A stretch of DNA of 64,000 bases, taken from positions 1-64,000 of the forward strand of contig NZ_JAZARE010000004.1 in the NCBI RefSeq assembly GCF_036231905.1, written 5' to 3'. Source of the stretch: CAMLIZ01 sp036231905. Its GTDB lineage: Bacteria; Pseudomonadota; Gammaproteobacteria; Burkholderiales; Burkholderiaceae_C. The notes under the pieces are model-generated. The model saw only the letters and a program-made list of their open reading frames with translations, was not told the DNA's origin and ran no database searches. Numbering within the stretch: position 1 is the stretch's first letter; every line of letters starts with the position of its first letter. Below, piece after piece: positions 1 through 8,200 of the stretch. The position numbers and the translations under genes were made by a program.

Positions 1-334
1 GTGCGCGGGCGCTTCGCTGCGCTCGCTCGGACATGGCGTGCGGAGGCTGGTTCGTGGTCCAGTGATAGGTCAGGTCGATGTACCTGGCTGGCGCAAAGTG
101 GCCTCGGGTCTGCAGCAATGTCAACGTGCTCCCCGAAAACCGGGCCCCGATTCGGTGTCAGCGAGCCTGATCGGATGTTGGTATTCGAAGGCTCTTCTCT
201 TGGTTACTTCTCTTGAGCCAGCAAGAGAAGTGACCGCCGGCGGGGCGCGACCCGCGGGCTGCACGCGAGTGGCCAGAAACGCAGCCAGCGCCGCAGGCGC
301 AACAAACCCCACCCCCGCTGGTTACACTTCCAAA
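1..334. other. Non-coding region upstream of the LysR gene
   Basis: I see no credible gene here. The short open frames that cross it have no family resemblance and run straight into the LysR frame, whose conserved N-terminus begins only at 335. The region contains a strong hairpin (202-235) followed by a GC-rich tail. The first 35 bases resemble the GC-rich interspersed elements common between Burkholderiales genes. The gene upstream of the window cannot be judged. Confidence 0.6.
202..235. repeat. Hairpin-forming interspersed element
   Basis: Arms at 202-214 and 223-235 pair over 13 bases with a single mismatch (t against c at the fourth base), around an 8-base loop. The inner nine pairs (206-214 with 223-231) are perfect. 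The hairpin is followed by a GC-rich tail containing cgccggcggggcgcgac. This layout, a pyrimidine/purine hairpin then a GC-rich tail, recurs between genes in Burkholderiales and may act as a terminator or be a REP-like repeat. The family assignment is from memory and not verified. Confidence 0.5.
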
Positions 335-1249
335 GTGGAAACCAAGTGGTTAGAAGACTTCGTCAGCCTCGCCGAAACGCGCAGCTTCTCCCGCTCCGCG
401 CAGCTGCGACACGTCACGCAACCCGCGTTCTCCCGCCGCATCCAGGCCCTGGAAGCCTGGGCCGGCCTGGACCTCGTGGACCGCTCGTCCTACCCCACGC
501 GGCTGACACCGGCCGGTGAAACCTTCCACGCCCAGGCACTGGAGATCCTGGGCAGCCTGCAGGCCACACGCAACATGATGCGCGGCCACCAGGTGAGCGG
601 GCACGACATGATCGAGTTCGCGGTGCCGCACACGCTCGCCTTCACGTTCTTCCCGCATTGGTTGATGGACCTGCGCAAGCGCTTCGGGGCGCTGAAGAGT
701 CGCCTGATCGCGCTGAACGTGCACGACGCGGTGCTGCGCCTGACCGAAGGCAGCTGCGACCTGCTGATCGCCTACCACCATCCGTCGCAGCCCCTGCAGC
801 TCTCCCCCGAGCGCTACGAGATGCTGAGCCTGGGCCACGAGACGCTCGCGCCCTATGCCAAGGCGGACGCCAACGGCGAGCCGATGTTCCACCTGCCGCC
901 GCAGCCCGGCGAGCGTGTGCCCTTCCTGAGCTACGCCTCCGGCGCCTACCTCGGCCGCCTGGTGGAGCAGATCATCAAGCAGGCCAGCCCGCCGCTGCTG
1001 CTGGACCCGATCTATGAAACCGACATGGCCGAAGGCCTGAAGGCAATGGCGCTCGAGGGCCACGGCCTGGCCTTCCTGCCGTCGAGCTCGGTGCGCAAGG
1101 AGCTCAAGTCGCGCCGGCTGGTGTCGGCGTCGGATTCGGCCAGCAACGAGCTGACGATGGAAGTGCGCATCTACCGGGAGCGGCCCGAAATGGCGCGCCA
1201 CACCAAGCCTGGCGCACAGGCGCTGTGGGATTTCCTCAAGGCGGGTTGA
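335..1249 (+). CDS. LysR-family regulator, HypT/YjiE-like
   Basis: A 304-residue transcription factor. A winged helix-turn-helix occupies about residues 1-62 (motif RSFSRSAQLRHVTQPAFSRR), followed by a periplasmic-binding-like effector domain at about 90-300. The GTG start at 335 is chosen because the conserved LysR N-terminus (ETKWLEDFVSLAE) begins there; the open frame extends about 100 codons further upstream without family resemblance. The N-terminal motif and effector-domain pattern resemble the HypT (YjiE) subgroup, named for hypochlorite response in E. coli; that link is from memory. It lies 96 bases upstream of aspA on the same strand, so control of the aspartate module is a reasonable inference, but its ligand is unknown. 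Confidence 0.88.
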   Translation: METKWLEDFVSLAETRSFSRSAQLRHVTQPAFSRRIQALEAWAGLDLVDRSSYPTRLTPAGETFHAQALEILGSLQATRNMMRGHQVSGHDMIEFAVPHTLAFTFFPHWLMDLRKRFGALKSRLIALNVHDAVLRLTEGSCDLLIAYHHPSQPLQLSPERYEMLSLGHETLAPYAKADANGEPMFHLPPQPGERVPFLSYASGAYLGRLVEQIIKQASPPLLLDPIYETDMAEGLKAMALEGHGLAFLPSSSVRKELKSRRLVSASDSASNELTMEVRIYRERPEMARHTKPGAQALWDFLKAG

Positions 1250-1251
1250 TA

Positions 1252-1268
1252 TAGGGAAAACCCGCAGG
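1252..1268. promoter_or_regulatory. Candidate operator upstream of aspA
   Basis: The stretch tagggaaaacccgcagg lies just after the LysR stop codon. It is a partly symmetric ggg-n4-ccc element and resembles the better palindrome at 3737-3756 upstream of the second binding-protein gene: both share a cccg(c/t)agg right half followed by a catgc-like stretch. A promoter-like pair, TTGGCT (1308-1313) and TACAGT (1332-1337), follows 40-70 bases downstream. A shared regulator, possibly the adjacent LysR protein, is an inference. Confidence 0.35.
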
Positions 1269-1345
1269 TCCCATGCATGAAACGCATGAGGCGGCGATCA
1301 TTCAGCATTGGCTTCCGGCGTAACTGCGCCTTACAGTCCGCGCCC

Positions 1346-2782
1346 ATGTCGTCCCACCCCGCCACCGTTGCCGGCACCAGCCGCATGGAACACGATTTCC
1401 TCGGCGAGAAGGAAATCCCGGCGGCGGCCTATTGGGGTGTGCACACCGCCCGCGCGGTGGAAAACTTCGCGATCAGCGGCCAGACGCTGGGCCACCTGCC
1501 TGACCTGGTGAGCGCGCTGGCGTATGTGAAGCTGGCCTGTGCCCAGGCCAACCTGCAGCTTGGCGTGCTGAGCCCCGAACACGCGGGCGCCATCACGCGC
1601 GCCTGCCACGACCTTCTGCGCGGCGAGCTGCACGAACACTTCGTGGTCGACGTCATCCAGGGTGGCGCTGGCACCTCCACCAACATGAATGCCAACGAGG
1701 TGATCGCCAACCGCGCGCTGGAACACCTCGGATTCGCGAAGGGCGCCTACGAGCACCTGCATCCGAACGACCATGTGAACGCCTCGCAGAGCACCAACGA
1801 CGTCTATCCGACGGCGCTGCGCCTGGCGGCGTGGTTCGGCATCGGCCGGCTGCTGGACGCGATGGCCGAGCTGCGCGGGGCCTTCGAGGCCAAGGCCGAA
1901 GAATTCCGCCATGTGCTGAAGATCGGCCGCACCCAGCTGCAGGATGCCGTGCCCATGACCCTGGGCCAGGAGTTCTCCACCTATGCCGTGATGCTGGGCG
2001 AGGATGAACAGCGGCTGCGCGAGGCCCGGGCGCTGATCGAGGAGATCAACCTCGGCGCCACGGCGATCGGCACCGGCATCAATGCCCCGCACGGTTACGC
2101 GGCGCTGGTGGTGGGGCTGCTGGCCGAAGCCAGCGGCGTGCCGGTGAGCACCGCGCCCAACCTGGTGGAAGCCACCCAGGACACCGGCGCCTTCGTGCAG
2201 CTGTCGGGCGTGCTCAAGCGGGTGGCCTGCAAGCTGAGCAAGACCTGCAACGACCTGCGCCTGCTCTCCAGCGGCCCGCAGGCCGGCTTTGGCGACATCA
2301 AGCTGCCGCCGCGGCAGGCCGGCTCGTCCATCATGCCGGGCAAGGTCAACCCGGTGATCCCGGAAGTGGTGAACCAGGTGGCCTTCGAGGTGATCGGCAA
2401 CGACGTCACCATCACCATGGCCAGCGAGGCGGGCCAGCTGCAGCTCAACGCCTTCGAGCCGATCATGGCCTGGTCGCTGTTCAAGAGCGTAAACCACCTC
2501 ACCCAGGCATGCCGCACCTTGCAGGTGCACTGCGTGCAGGGAATCCAGGCCAACCGTGAACTGCTGGAGCGCCGGGTCGCCGAATCGGTGACGCTGGTCA
2601 CGGCGCTGAACCCCATCATCGGCTATGAAAAAGCGGCATTGATCGCGAAAACTGCCCTCGCGACGGGAGGAACCATCGCGGATACTGCTCAGGCGCTGGG
2701 CATCATGACCCGGCAAGAGATGCAGGCGCTGCTGGTGCCGGAGCGGCTCACGCAGCCGGTCCGGCTGGCGGCTTCAGACTGA
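1346..2782 (+). CDS. aspA: Aspartate ammonia-lyase
   Basis: Converts L-aspartate to fumarate and ammonia in the cytoplasm. It is a homotetrameric member of the aspartase/fumarase superfamily. The ATG at 1346 gives 478 residues, the length I recall for E. coli AspA. The N-terminal block DFLGEKEIPAAAYWGVHTAR, the central GGAGTSTNMNANEV and NASQSTNDVYPTALR blocks, and the catalytic-loop signature GSSIMPGKVNPV at about residues 326-337 are all present. The continuation IPEVVNQVAFEVIGND favours aspartase over fumarase C. A TACAGT box ends 8 bases before the ATG, so the transcript may be leaderless. It sits between a LysR regulator and a glutamate/aspartate ABC transporter, so imported aspartate can feed directly into the TCA cycle. 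Confidence 0.93.
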   Translation: MSSHPATVAGTSRMEHDFLGEKEIPAAAYWGVHTARAVENFAISGQTLGHLPDLVSALAYVKLACAQANLQLGVLSPEHAGAITRACHDLLRGELHEHFVVDVIQGGAGTSTNMNANEVIANRALEHLGFAKGAYEHLHPNDHVNASQSTNDVYPTALRLAAWFGIGRLLDAMAELRGAFEAKAEEFRHVLKIGRTQLQDAVPMTLGQEFSTYAVMLGEDEQRLREARALIEEINLGATAIGTGINAPHGYAALVVGLLAEASGVPVSTAPNLVEATQDTGAFVQLSGVLKRVACKLSKTCNDLRLLSSGPQAGFGDIKLPPRQAGSSIMPGKVNPVIPEVVNQVAFEVIGNDVTITMASEAGQLQLNAFEPIMAWSLFKSVNHLTQACRTLQVHCVQGIQANRELLERRVAESVTLVTALNPIIGYEKAALIAKTALATGGTIADTAQALGIMTRQEMQALLVPERLTQPVRLAASD

Positions 2783-2828
2783 ACGCGCCTGCGCATTCCG
2801 CTTCTGGACCTCCTTTCCCCCCACCGCC

Positions 2829-3716
2829 ATGAAATCCGCATCCACCTTGCTGCTCCTGCCTGCGTTGCTTGCAGCGGGCGCGTCCTCGCACGCCGGCCCG
2901 GTGATCGACCGCATCAAACAAAGCGGCAAGATCGTCATTGCGCACCGTGAATCGTCCGTGCCGCTCTCGTACGTGGACGCCAACAAGAAGCCCGTGGGCT
3001 ACGCGGTGGACCTGTGCCTGCGGCTGAGCGAGGCGGTGAAGAAAAAGCTCAACCTGCCCAAGCTGGAAGTGGCCTACCTGCAGGTGACCGGCGCCACCCG
3101 CATCCCCTCCATCGCCGAGGGCAAGGCGGACCTGGAGTGCGGGTCCACCACCAACAATGCCGAGCGGCGCCAGAAGGTGGCGTTCACCATCCCGCACTAC
3201 ATCACCGGCGCACGCTACCTGGTGCGAGCCGACAGCCCCATCACCGAGCTGCCCGGCTTCGACCACAAGAAGCTGGCCATCACCAAGGGCACCACGCCGC
3301 TGAAGGCCATCGACCAGGCCAACAAGGAGCGGCTGCTGGGCATCACCATCGTGGAGACGCCCGACCATGCCAAGGCGGTGGAGCTGGTGGAAAAGGGCGA
3401 AGTCGACGGCTTTGCGATGGACGACGTGCTGCTGTATGGCCTGAAGTCCGAGCGGCCGGACCCCAACAAGCTGAAGGTGGTGGGCAAGTTCCTCACCATC
3501 GAGCCGCTGGCCATCATGCTCAGCAAGGACGATCCGGAGTTCAAGCACATCATCGACGAGGAGATGAAGCGCCTGATCACCAGCCGGGAGGCCTATGCCA
3601 TCTACGACAAGTGGTTCGTGCAGCCGATCCCGCCCAAGAATGTGTCGCTCAACATGCCGATGAACTACCTGCTGAGGGATTTCTGGAAGTACCCCTCGGA
3701 CCAGGTCCCCAACTGA
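2829..3716 (+). CDS. Glutamate/aspartate ABC transporter binding protein (copy 1)
   Basis: A periplasmic solute-binding protein of the SBP_bac_3 family, 295 residues. A Sec signal peptide covers about residues 1-22 (basic start, LLLLPALLAAGASSHA core). The GltI-type motif ECGSTTNNAERRQKVAF is present, as is the C-terminal YDKWFVQPIPPKN block typical of dicarboxylic amino acid binders. It begins 46 bases after aspA, so it is probably cotranscribed with it. It is clearly a paralogue of the next gene (3820-4716), from which it is separated by a 103-base gap with its own promoter-like sequence. Both would use the single GltJKL membrane complex downstream. Which amino acid each copy prefers cannot be read from the sequence. 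Confidence 0.88.
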   Translation: MKSASTLLLLPALLAAGASSHAGPVIDRIKQSGKIVIAHRESSVPLSYVDANKKPVGYAVDLCLRLSEAVKKKLNLPKLEVAYLQVTGATRIPSIAEGKADLECGSTTNNAERRQKVAFTIPHYITGARYLVRADSPITELPGFDHKKLAITKGTTPLKAIDQANKERLLGITIVETPDHAKAVELVEKGEVDGFAMDDVLLYGLKSERPDPNKLKVVGKFLTIEPLAIMLSKDDPEFKHIIDEEMKRLITSREAYAIYDKWFVQPIPPKNVSLNMPMNYLLRDFWKYPSDQVPN

Positions 3717-3736
3717 ACGCCGGCGCCCGGCAGGTT

Positions 3737-3756
3737 CCTACGCGATATCCCGTAGG
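3737..3756. promoter_or_regulatory. 20-bp palindrome in the promoter of the second binding-protein gene
   Basis: The sequence cctacgcgatatcccgtagg is a palindrome with nine of ten positions matching its complement. A TAGAAT box at 3767-3772 fits a -10 element, which puts the palindrome across the -35 region. This suggests an operator, or the site of an activator replacing a -35 contact. A ribosome-binding site (aaggag, 3808-3813) precedes the ATG at 3820. A related but weaker element lies upstream of aspA. Confidence 0.5.
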
Positions 3757-3819
3757 CCCGCATGCCTAGAATTTCGTTGTCGTAAAGCACCTCTGTTTTC
3801 AACCTGCAAGGAGTTCTGA

Positions 3820-4716
3820 ATGAACAAGTCCCTGTTTGTCATGGCTGCGCTGCTCGCCGCCGGTCTTGCGCAAGCCCAGACCACGGACACGCTGAAGAAG
3901 ATCAAGGACACCGGCGCCGTCACCATGGGCGTTCGCGAATCCTCCGGCGCGCTGTCCTACACCCTGGGCGACGGCAAGTACGTGGGCTACCACGTCGAGC
4001 TGTGCCAGCGCGTGGTGGCCGACATCGAGAAGGCGATCGGCAAGAAGGTCGAGATCAAGTACCAGCCGGTGACCTCGCAGAACCGCATCCCCCTGGTGCA
4101 GAACGGCACCGTGGACATCGAGTGCGGTTCCACCACCAACAACGCCACTCGCCAGAAGGACGTGGCGTTCGCGGACACCACCTACGTGGAGGAAGTGCGC
4201 ATCGGCGTGAAGGCCAACTCCGGCATCAATGGCATCAGCCAGCTCAATGGCAAGACCATCGCCACCACCACCGGCACCACCTCGGTGCAGCATCTGCGCA
4301 AGCATGAGCGCGCCAACGGCGTGGACTTCAAGGAAGTGTTCGGCAAGGACCACGCCGACAGCTTCCTGCTGCTGGAATCCGGCCGCGCCGACGCTTTCGT
4401 GATGGACGGCCAGATTGTGGCCGGCCTGATCAGCAAGGCCAAGAACCCGGCGGACTTCAAGATCGTGGGCGAAGTGCTGTCGGTGGAGCCGATCGCCATC
4501 ATGATCCGCAAGGACGATCCGGCCTTCAAGAAGCAGGTGGACAGCACCATCCAGGGCCTGATGAAGTCCGGCGAGATCGCCAAGATCTACGACAAGTGGT
4601 TCATGCAGCCCATCCCGCCGAGCAACACCAAGGTCGGCCTGCCGGCGTCCGACGCCACCAAGGCGGCCTGGGCCAACCCGAACGACAAGCCGATGGAAGA
4701 CTACGCCAAGAAGTAA
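3820..4716 (+). CDS. gltI: Glutamate/aspartate ABC transporter binding protein GltI (copy 2)
   Basis: A periplasmic solute-binding protein, 298 residues, with a signal peptide at about 1-20 (MNKSLFVMAALLAAGLAQAQ). It carries VTMGVRESSGALSYTLGDGK at the start of lobe 1, ECGSTTNNATRQKDVAF, and the C-terminal YDKWFMQPIPPSN. It is close to E. coli GltI in pattern and length. It has its own promoter-like region with a palindrome at 3737-3756 and an aaggag ribosome-binding site. The permease genes follow at 4841, with a 124-base gap that may allow higher expression of the binding protein than of the membrane complex. Confidence 0.92.
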   Translation: MNKSLFVMAALLAAGLAQAQTTDTLKKIKDTGAVTMGVRESSGALSYTLGDGKYVGYHVELCQRVVADIEKAIGKKVEIKYQPVTSQNRIPLVQNGTVDIECGSTTNNATRQKDVAFADTTYVEEVRIGVKANSGINGISQLNGKTIATTTGTTSVQHLRKHERANGVDFKEVFGKDHADSFLLLESGRADAFVMDGQIVAGLISKAKNPADFKIVGEVLSVEPIAIMIRKDDPAFKKQVDSTIQGLMKSGEIAKIYDKWFMQPIPPSNTKVGLPASDATKAAWANPNDKPMEDYAKK

Positions 4717-4830
4717 GTCAGAGCATGGTTGACCCTGAGGCTTAGCGGCCCAGGGCTTGCTTATGCTGCCGGAGCGCGGCGCTCGCGTCGCGCTCCTTCT
4801 TTTTGGCAGCGGCATACGAACAAAGAGGAC

Positions 4831-4843
4831 GGAGGCGGCCTTG
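4831..4843 (+). promoter_or_regulatory. Ribosome-binding site and TTG start of gltJ
   Basis: A ggagg block at 4831-4835 lies five bases before a TTG codon at 4841. This TTG begins the residues GSTWDWQVF, which match the usual GltJ N-terminus. The longer upstream reading from 4757 adds residues without resemblance to the family, so the TTG is preferred. Confidence 0.65.
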
Positions 4844-5551
4844 GGCAGCACATGGGACTGGCAGGTGTTCATGAAGGACACCGGCGGTGGTGAGACCTAC
4901 CTCAACTGGATGATGTCGGCCTGGGGCTGGACGCTGAGCGTCGCGGCCCTGGCCTTGATCGTGTCGCTGGTGCTCGGCTCCCTGGTGGGCATCCTGCGCA
5001 CCACGCCGAACAAGCTTTTCGTGGCCTTCGGCAATGCGTGGACGGAGCTGTTCCGCAACATACCGTTGCTGGTGCAGATCTTTCTCTGGTACCACGTGCT
5101 GCCGTCGATGTTCCGCTCGCTGCAGCAGGTGCCGAGCTTCCTGCTGGTGGTGTTTGCGCTGGGGTTCTTCACCTCCGCGCGCATTTCCGAGCAGGTGAGG
5201 GCGGGCATCCAGAGCCTGCCGCGCGGCCAGCGCTACGCCGGCCTGGCGATGGGCCTGACCCTGCCGCAGACCTACCGCTACGTGCTGCTGCCGATGGCGT
5301 TTCGCATCGTGATCCCGCCGCTGACCAGCGAGTCGATGAACATCATCAAGAACTCGTCGGTGGCCTTCGCGGTGAGCATTGCGGAGCTGACCATGTTCGC
5401 CATGCAGGCGCAGGAAGAAACCTCGCGCGGCGTGGAGATCTACCTGGCGGTGACGGCGCTGTATTTCATGTCTGCCTTCGCGATCAACCGCGTGGCCAAG
5501 TTCATCGAGACCAAGGTGCAGGTGCCTGGCATCCTGGGGGGCGGCAAATGA
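4841..5551 (+). CDS. gltJ: Glutamate/aspartate ABC transporter permease GltJ
   Basis: An inner-membrane permease of the HisM/GltJ type, 236 residues from the TTG at 4841. It starts with a short cytoplasmic segment, a membrane span (WTLSVAALALIVSLVLGSLV), the TELFRNIPLLVQIFLWY block typical of amino acid permeases, and the EAA coupling loop EQVRAGIQSLPRGQRYAGLA that contacts the ATPase. The C-terminal block SMNIIKNSSVAFAVSIAELT is characteristic of this subfamily. It pairs with GltK, whose ATG overlaps this stop codon (ATGA), so the two are translationally coupled. Confidence 0.92.
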   Translation: MGSTWDWQVFMKDTGGGETYLNWMMSAWGWTLSVAALALIVSLVLGSLVGILRTTPNKLFVAFGNAWTELFRNIPLLVQIFLWYHVLPSMFRSLQQVPSFLLVVFALGFFTSARISEQVRAGIQSLPRGQRYAGLAMGLTLPQTYRYVLLPMAFRIVIPPLTSESMNIIKNSSVAFAVSIAELTMFAMQAQEETSRGVEIYLAVTALYFMSAFAINRVAKFIETKVQVPGILGGGK

Positions 5552-6219
5552 TGCTCAACCTCGACTACAGCTTCCTGACCGGAAGCGTCGTTTCCGGCTT
5601 CATCGTCAAGGGGCTGGTGTTCTCGTTCCAGCTGACCTTCATTGCGATGATCGGCGGCATTGCGATCGGCACTCTGCTCGCGCTGATGCGCCTGTCGGGC
5701 AAGCCGTGGCTGGTGACCCCGGCGGCGGCCTATGTGAACACCATGCGGTCGATTCCGCTGGTGATGGTGATCCTGTGGTTCTTCCTGCTGATCCCGCTGC
5801 TGATCGGCCGGCCGCTGGGGGCGGAGGTGTCGGCCATCGTGACCTTCACCCTCTTCGAGGCGGCGTACTACTCGGAGATCATGCGGGCGGGCATCCAGAG
5901 CGTGTCGCGCGGGCAGGTGCATGCGGGTTATGCGGTGGGCATGACCTATGCGCAGACCATGAAGCTCATCATCCTGCCGCAGGCCTTCCGCAACATGCTG
6001 CCGGTGCTGCTCACGCAGACCATCATCCTGTTCCAGGACACCTCGCTGGTCTACGCCGTGGGCGCCTACGACCTGCTCAAGGGCTTTGAGGTCGCGGGCA
6101 AGAACTACAACCGGCCGGTGGAGATGTACCTGCTGGCCGCCGTCGTCTACTTCGTCATCTGCTTCAGCCTGAGCATGCTCGTGCGCCGCCTGCAGAAGAA
6201 GATCGCCATCATTCGGTGA
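5548..6219 (+). CDS. gltK: Glutamate/aspartate ABC transporter permease GltK
   Basis: The second permease of the complex, 223 residues. The ATG at 5548 overlaps the gltJ stop; a second ATG immediately follows at 5551 and could also serve. The YVNTMRSIPLVMVILWFFLL block and the EAA loop IMRAGIQSVSRGQVHAGYAV are present, followed by LPQAFRNMLPVLLTQTIILF. Four to five membrane spans are evident. The partners are GltJ, GltL and the two binding proteins. A longer upstream reading in this frame is out-of-frame gltJ sequence and is rejected. Confidence 0.92.
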   Translation: MMLNLDYSFLTGSVVSGFIVKGLVFSFQLTFIAMIGGIAIGTLLALMRLSGKPWLVTPAAAYVNTMRSIPLVMVILWFFLLIPLLIGRPLGAEVSAIVTFTLFEAAYYSEIMRAGIQSVSRGQVHAGYAVGMTYAQTMKLIILPQAFRNMLPVLLTQTIILFQDTSLVYAVGAYDLLKGFEVAGKNYNRPVEMYLLAAVVYFVICFSLSMLVRRLQKKIAIIR

Positions 6220-6225
6220 ATGTCA

Positions 6226-6310
6226 GCCCCGGCCGCGGGGTACCGCGGCCGCCCCCGAGGGGCGCTCGAACGGCTTGGGGCGGCCCGGCGCCGTCCGAGC
6301 CAGCGCAAAT
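6226..6310. repeat. GC-rich interspersed element between gltK and gltL
   Basis: The gap between gltK and gltL carries a palindromic ccgcggggtaccgcgg core, followed by cccccgaggggcgc and cttggggcggcccggcg. The order resembles the element at 44501-44571 upstream of a sugar aminotransferase gene. In both cases it ends right before a gene start inside an apparent operon. Such elements are common in Burkholderiales genomes as far as I recall; their function is not established here. Confidence 0.5.
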
Positions 6311-6322
6311 GAGGAGTTATTC

Positions 6323-7057
<735 letters not shown>

Positions 7058-7106
7058 GCTGGAGCGCAAGGGCGGCGGCCTTTGCGCCAGCGGTGAGAAT
7101 GGCGGG

Positions 7107-8168
7107 ATGAGCCTTCCCGCTTCCCTCACCCTCACCCGGCCGGACGACTGGCACCTCCACCTGCGTGATGGCGCGGCGCTGGCCGCGGTGTTGCCGCACA
7201 GCGCGCGCCAGTTCGCCCGCGCGATCGTCATGCCCAACCTGAAGCCGCCGGTCACCACCGCGGCGCAGGCGCTGGCCTATCGCGAGCGCATCCTCCAGGC
7301 GCTGCCCGCCGGGCTGGACTTCCAGCCGCTGATGACGCTGTACCTCACCGACCGGCTGGCGCCCGAGGAGATCGTGCGGGCGAAGGCGGCCGGCGTGGTG
7401 GCGGTCAAGCTCTACCCCGCCGGCGCCACCACCAACAGCGACGCCGGCGTGACCGACCTGCGCAAGACCTACGCCACGCTGGAGGCGATGCAGCGCGAAG
7501 GGCTGCTGCTGCTGGTGCACGGCGAGGTCACCGACCCCAGCGTGGACATCTTCGACCGCGAGGCGGTGTTCATCGACCGCCAGCTGATCCCGCTGCGGCG
7601 TGACTTCCCCGAGCTGAAGATCGTGTTCGAGCACCTCACCACGCGGGAGGGGGTGCAGTACGTGCAGGGCGGGGACAGCCGCACGGCGGCCACCATCACC
7701 GCGCACCACTTGCTCTACAACCGCAACGCCATCTTCACCGGCGGCCTGCGGCCGCACTACTACTGCCTGCCGGTGCTCAAGGGCGAAGAGCATCGCCAGG
7801 CCCTGCTGGGCGCGGTGGCCTCCGGCAGTCCGAAGTTCTTCTTGGGCACCGACAGTGCGCCGCATGCGGCCACGCTGAAGGAACACGCCAGCTGCGCCGC
7901 CGGCTGCTACACCGGGCTGCATGCGCTGGAGCTGTATGCCGAGGCCTTCGAAGCCGCGGGTGCGCTCGACAAGCTGGAAGGCTTTGCGAGCTTCCACGGC
8001 GCCGACTTCTACGGCCTGCCGCGCAACCGCGGCAGCGTCACGCTGTTGAAACAGCCCTGGACCGTGCCGGACACCGTGCCCTTCGGCGACACCCGCTTGA
8101 AGCCGCTGCGTGGCGGCGAAACGCTTGCCTGGCGTCTGTCGGCCACCGCCGCTGCGTCGGCCGGCTGA
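7107..8168 (+). CDS. pyrC: Dihydroorotase (class II)
   Basis: Catalyses the reversible cyclisation of N-carbamoyl-L-aspartate to dihydroorotate in pyrimidine synthesis. It is a zinc amidohydrolase of 353 residues. The metal-binding HxH pair is H16 and H18 (DDWHLHLRDG), and the lysine expected to be carboxylated is K101 in VAVKLYPAGATTNSDAG, close to K102 of E. coli PyrC as recalled. Further markers are NLKPPVTT, LLVHGEVTD, KIVFEHLTTR and LGTDSAPHA. A GAGAAT box ends six bases before the ATG with no Shine-Dalgarno sequence, so a leaderless transcript is possible. It is unrelated to the upstream transport operon except that both concern aspartate. Confidence 0.95.
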   Translation: MSLPASLTLTRPDDWHLHLRDGAALAAVLPHSARQFARAIVMPNLKPPVTTAAQALAYRERILQALPAGLDFQPLMTLYLTDRLAPEEIVRAKAAGVVAVKLYPAGATTNSDAGVTDLRKTYATLEAMQREGLLLLVHGEVTDPSVDIFDREAVFIDRQLIPLRRDFPELKIVFEHLTTREGVQYVQGGDSRTAATITAHHLLYNRNAIFTGGLRPHYYCLPVLKGEEHRQALLGAVASGSPKFFLGTDSAPHAATLKEHASCAAGCYTGLHALELYAEAFEAAGALDKLEGFASFHGADFYGLPRNRGSVTLLKQPWTVPDTVPFGDTRLKPLRGGETLAWRLSATAAASAG

Positions 8169-8200
8169 GCCGCTTCAACCCAACTCTCAAGAAAACCAAC

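Noticed and set aside
350..1201. Long open frame antisense to the LysR gene
   Set aside because: It mirrors the coding frame of the LysR gene in high-GC DNA and has no family resemblance (runs of His, Arg and Gln typical of antisense shadows).
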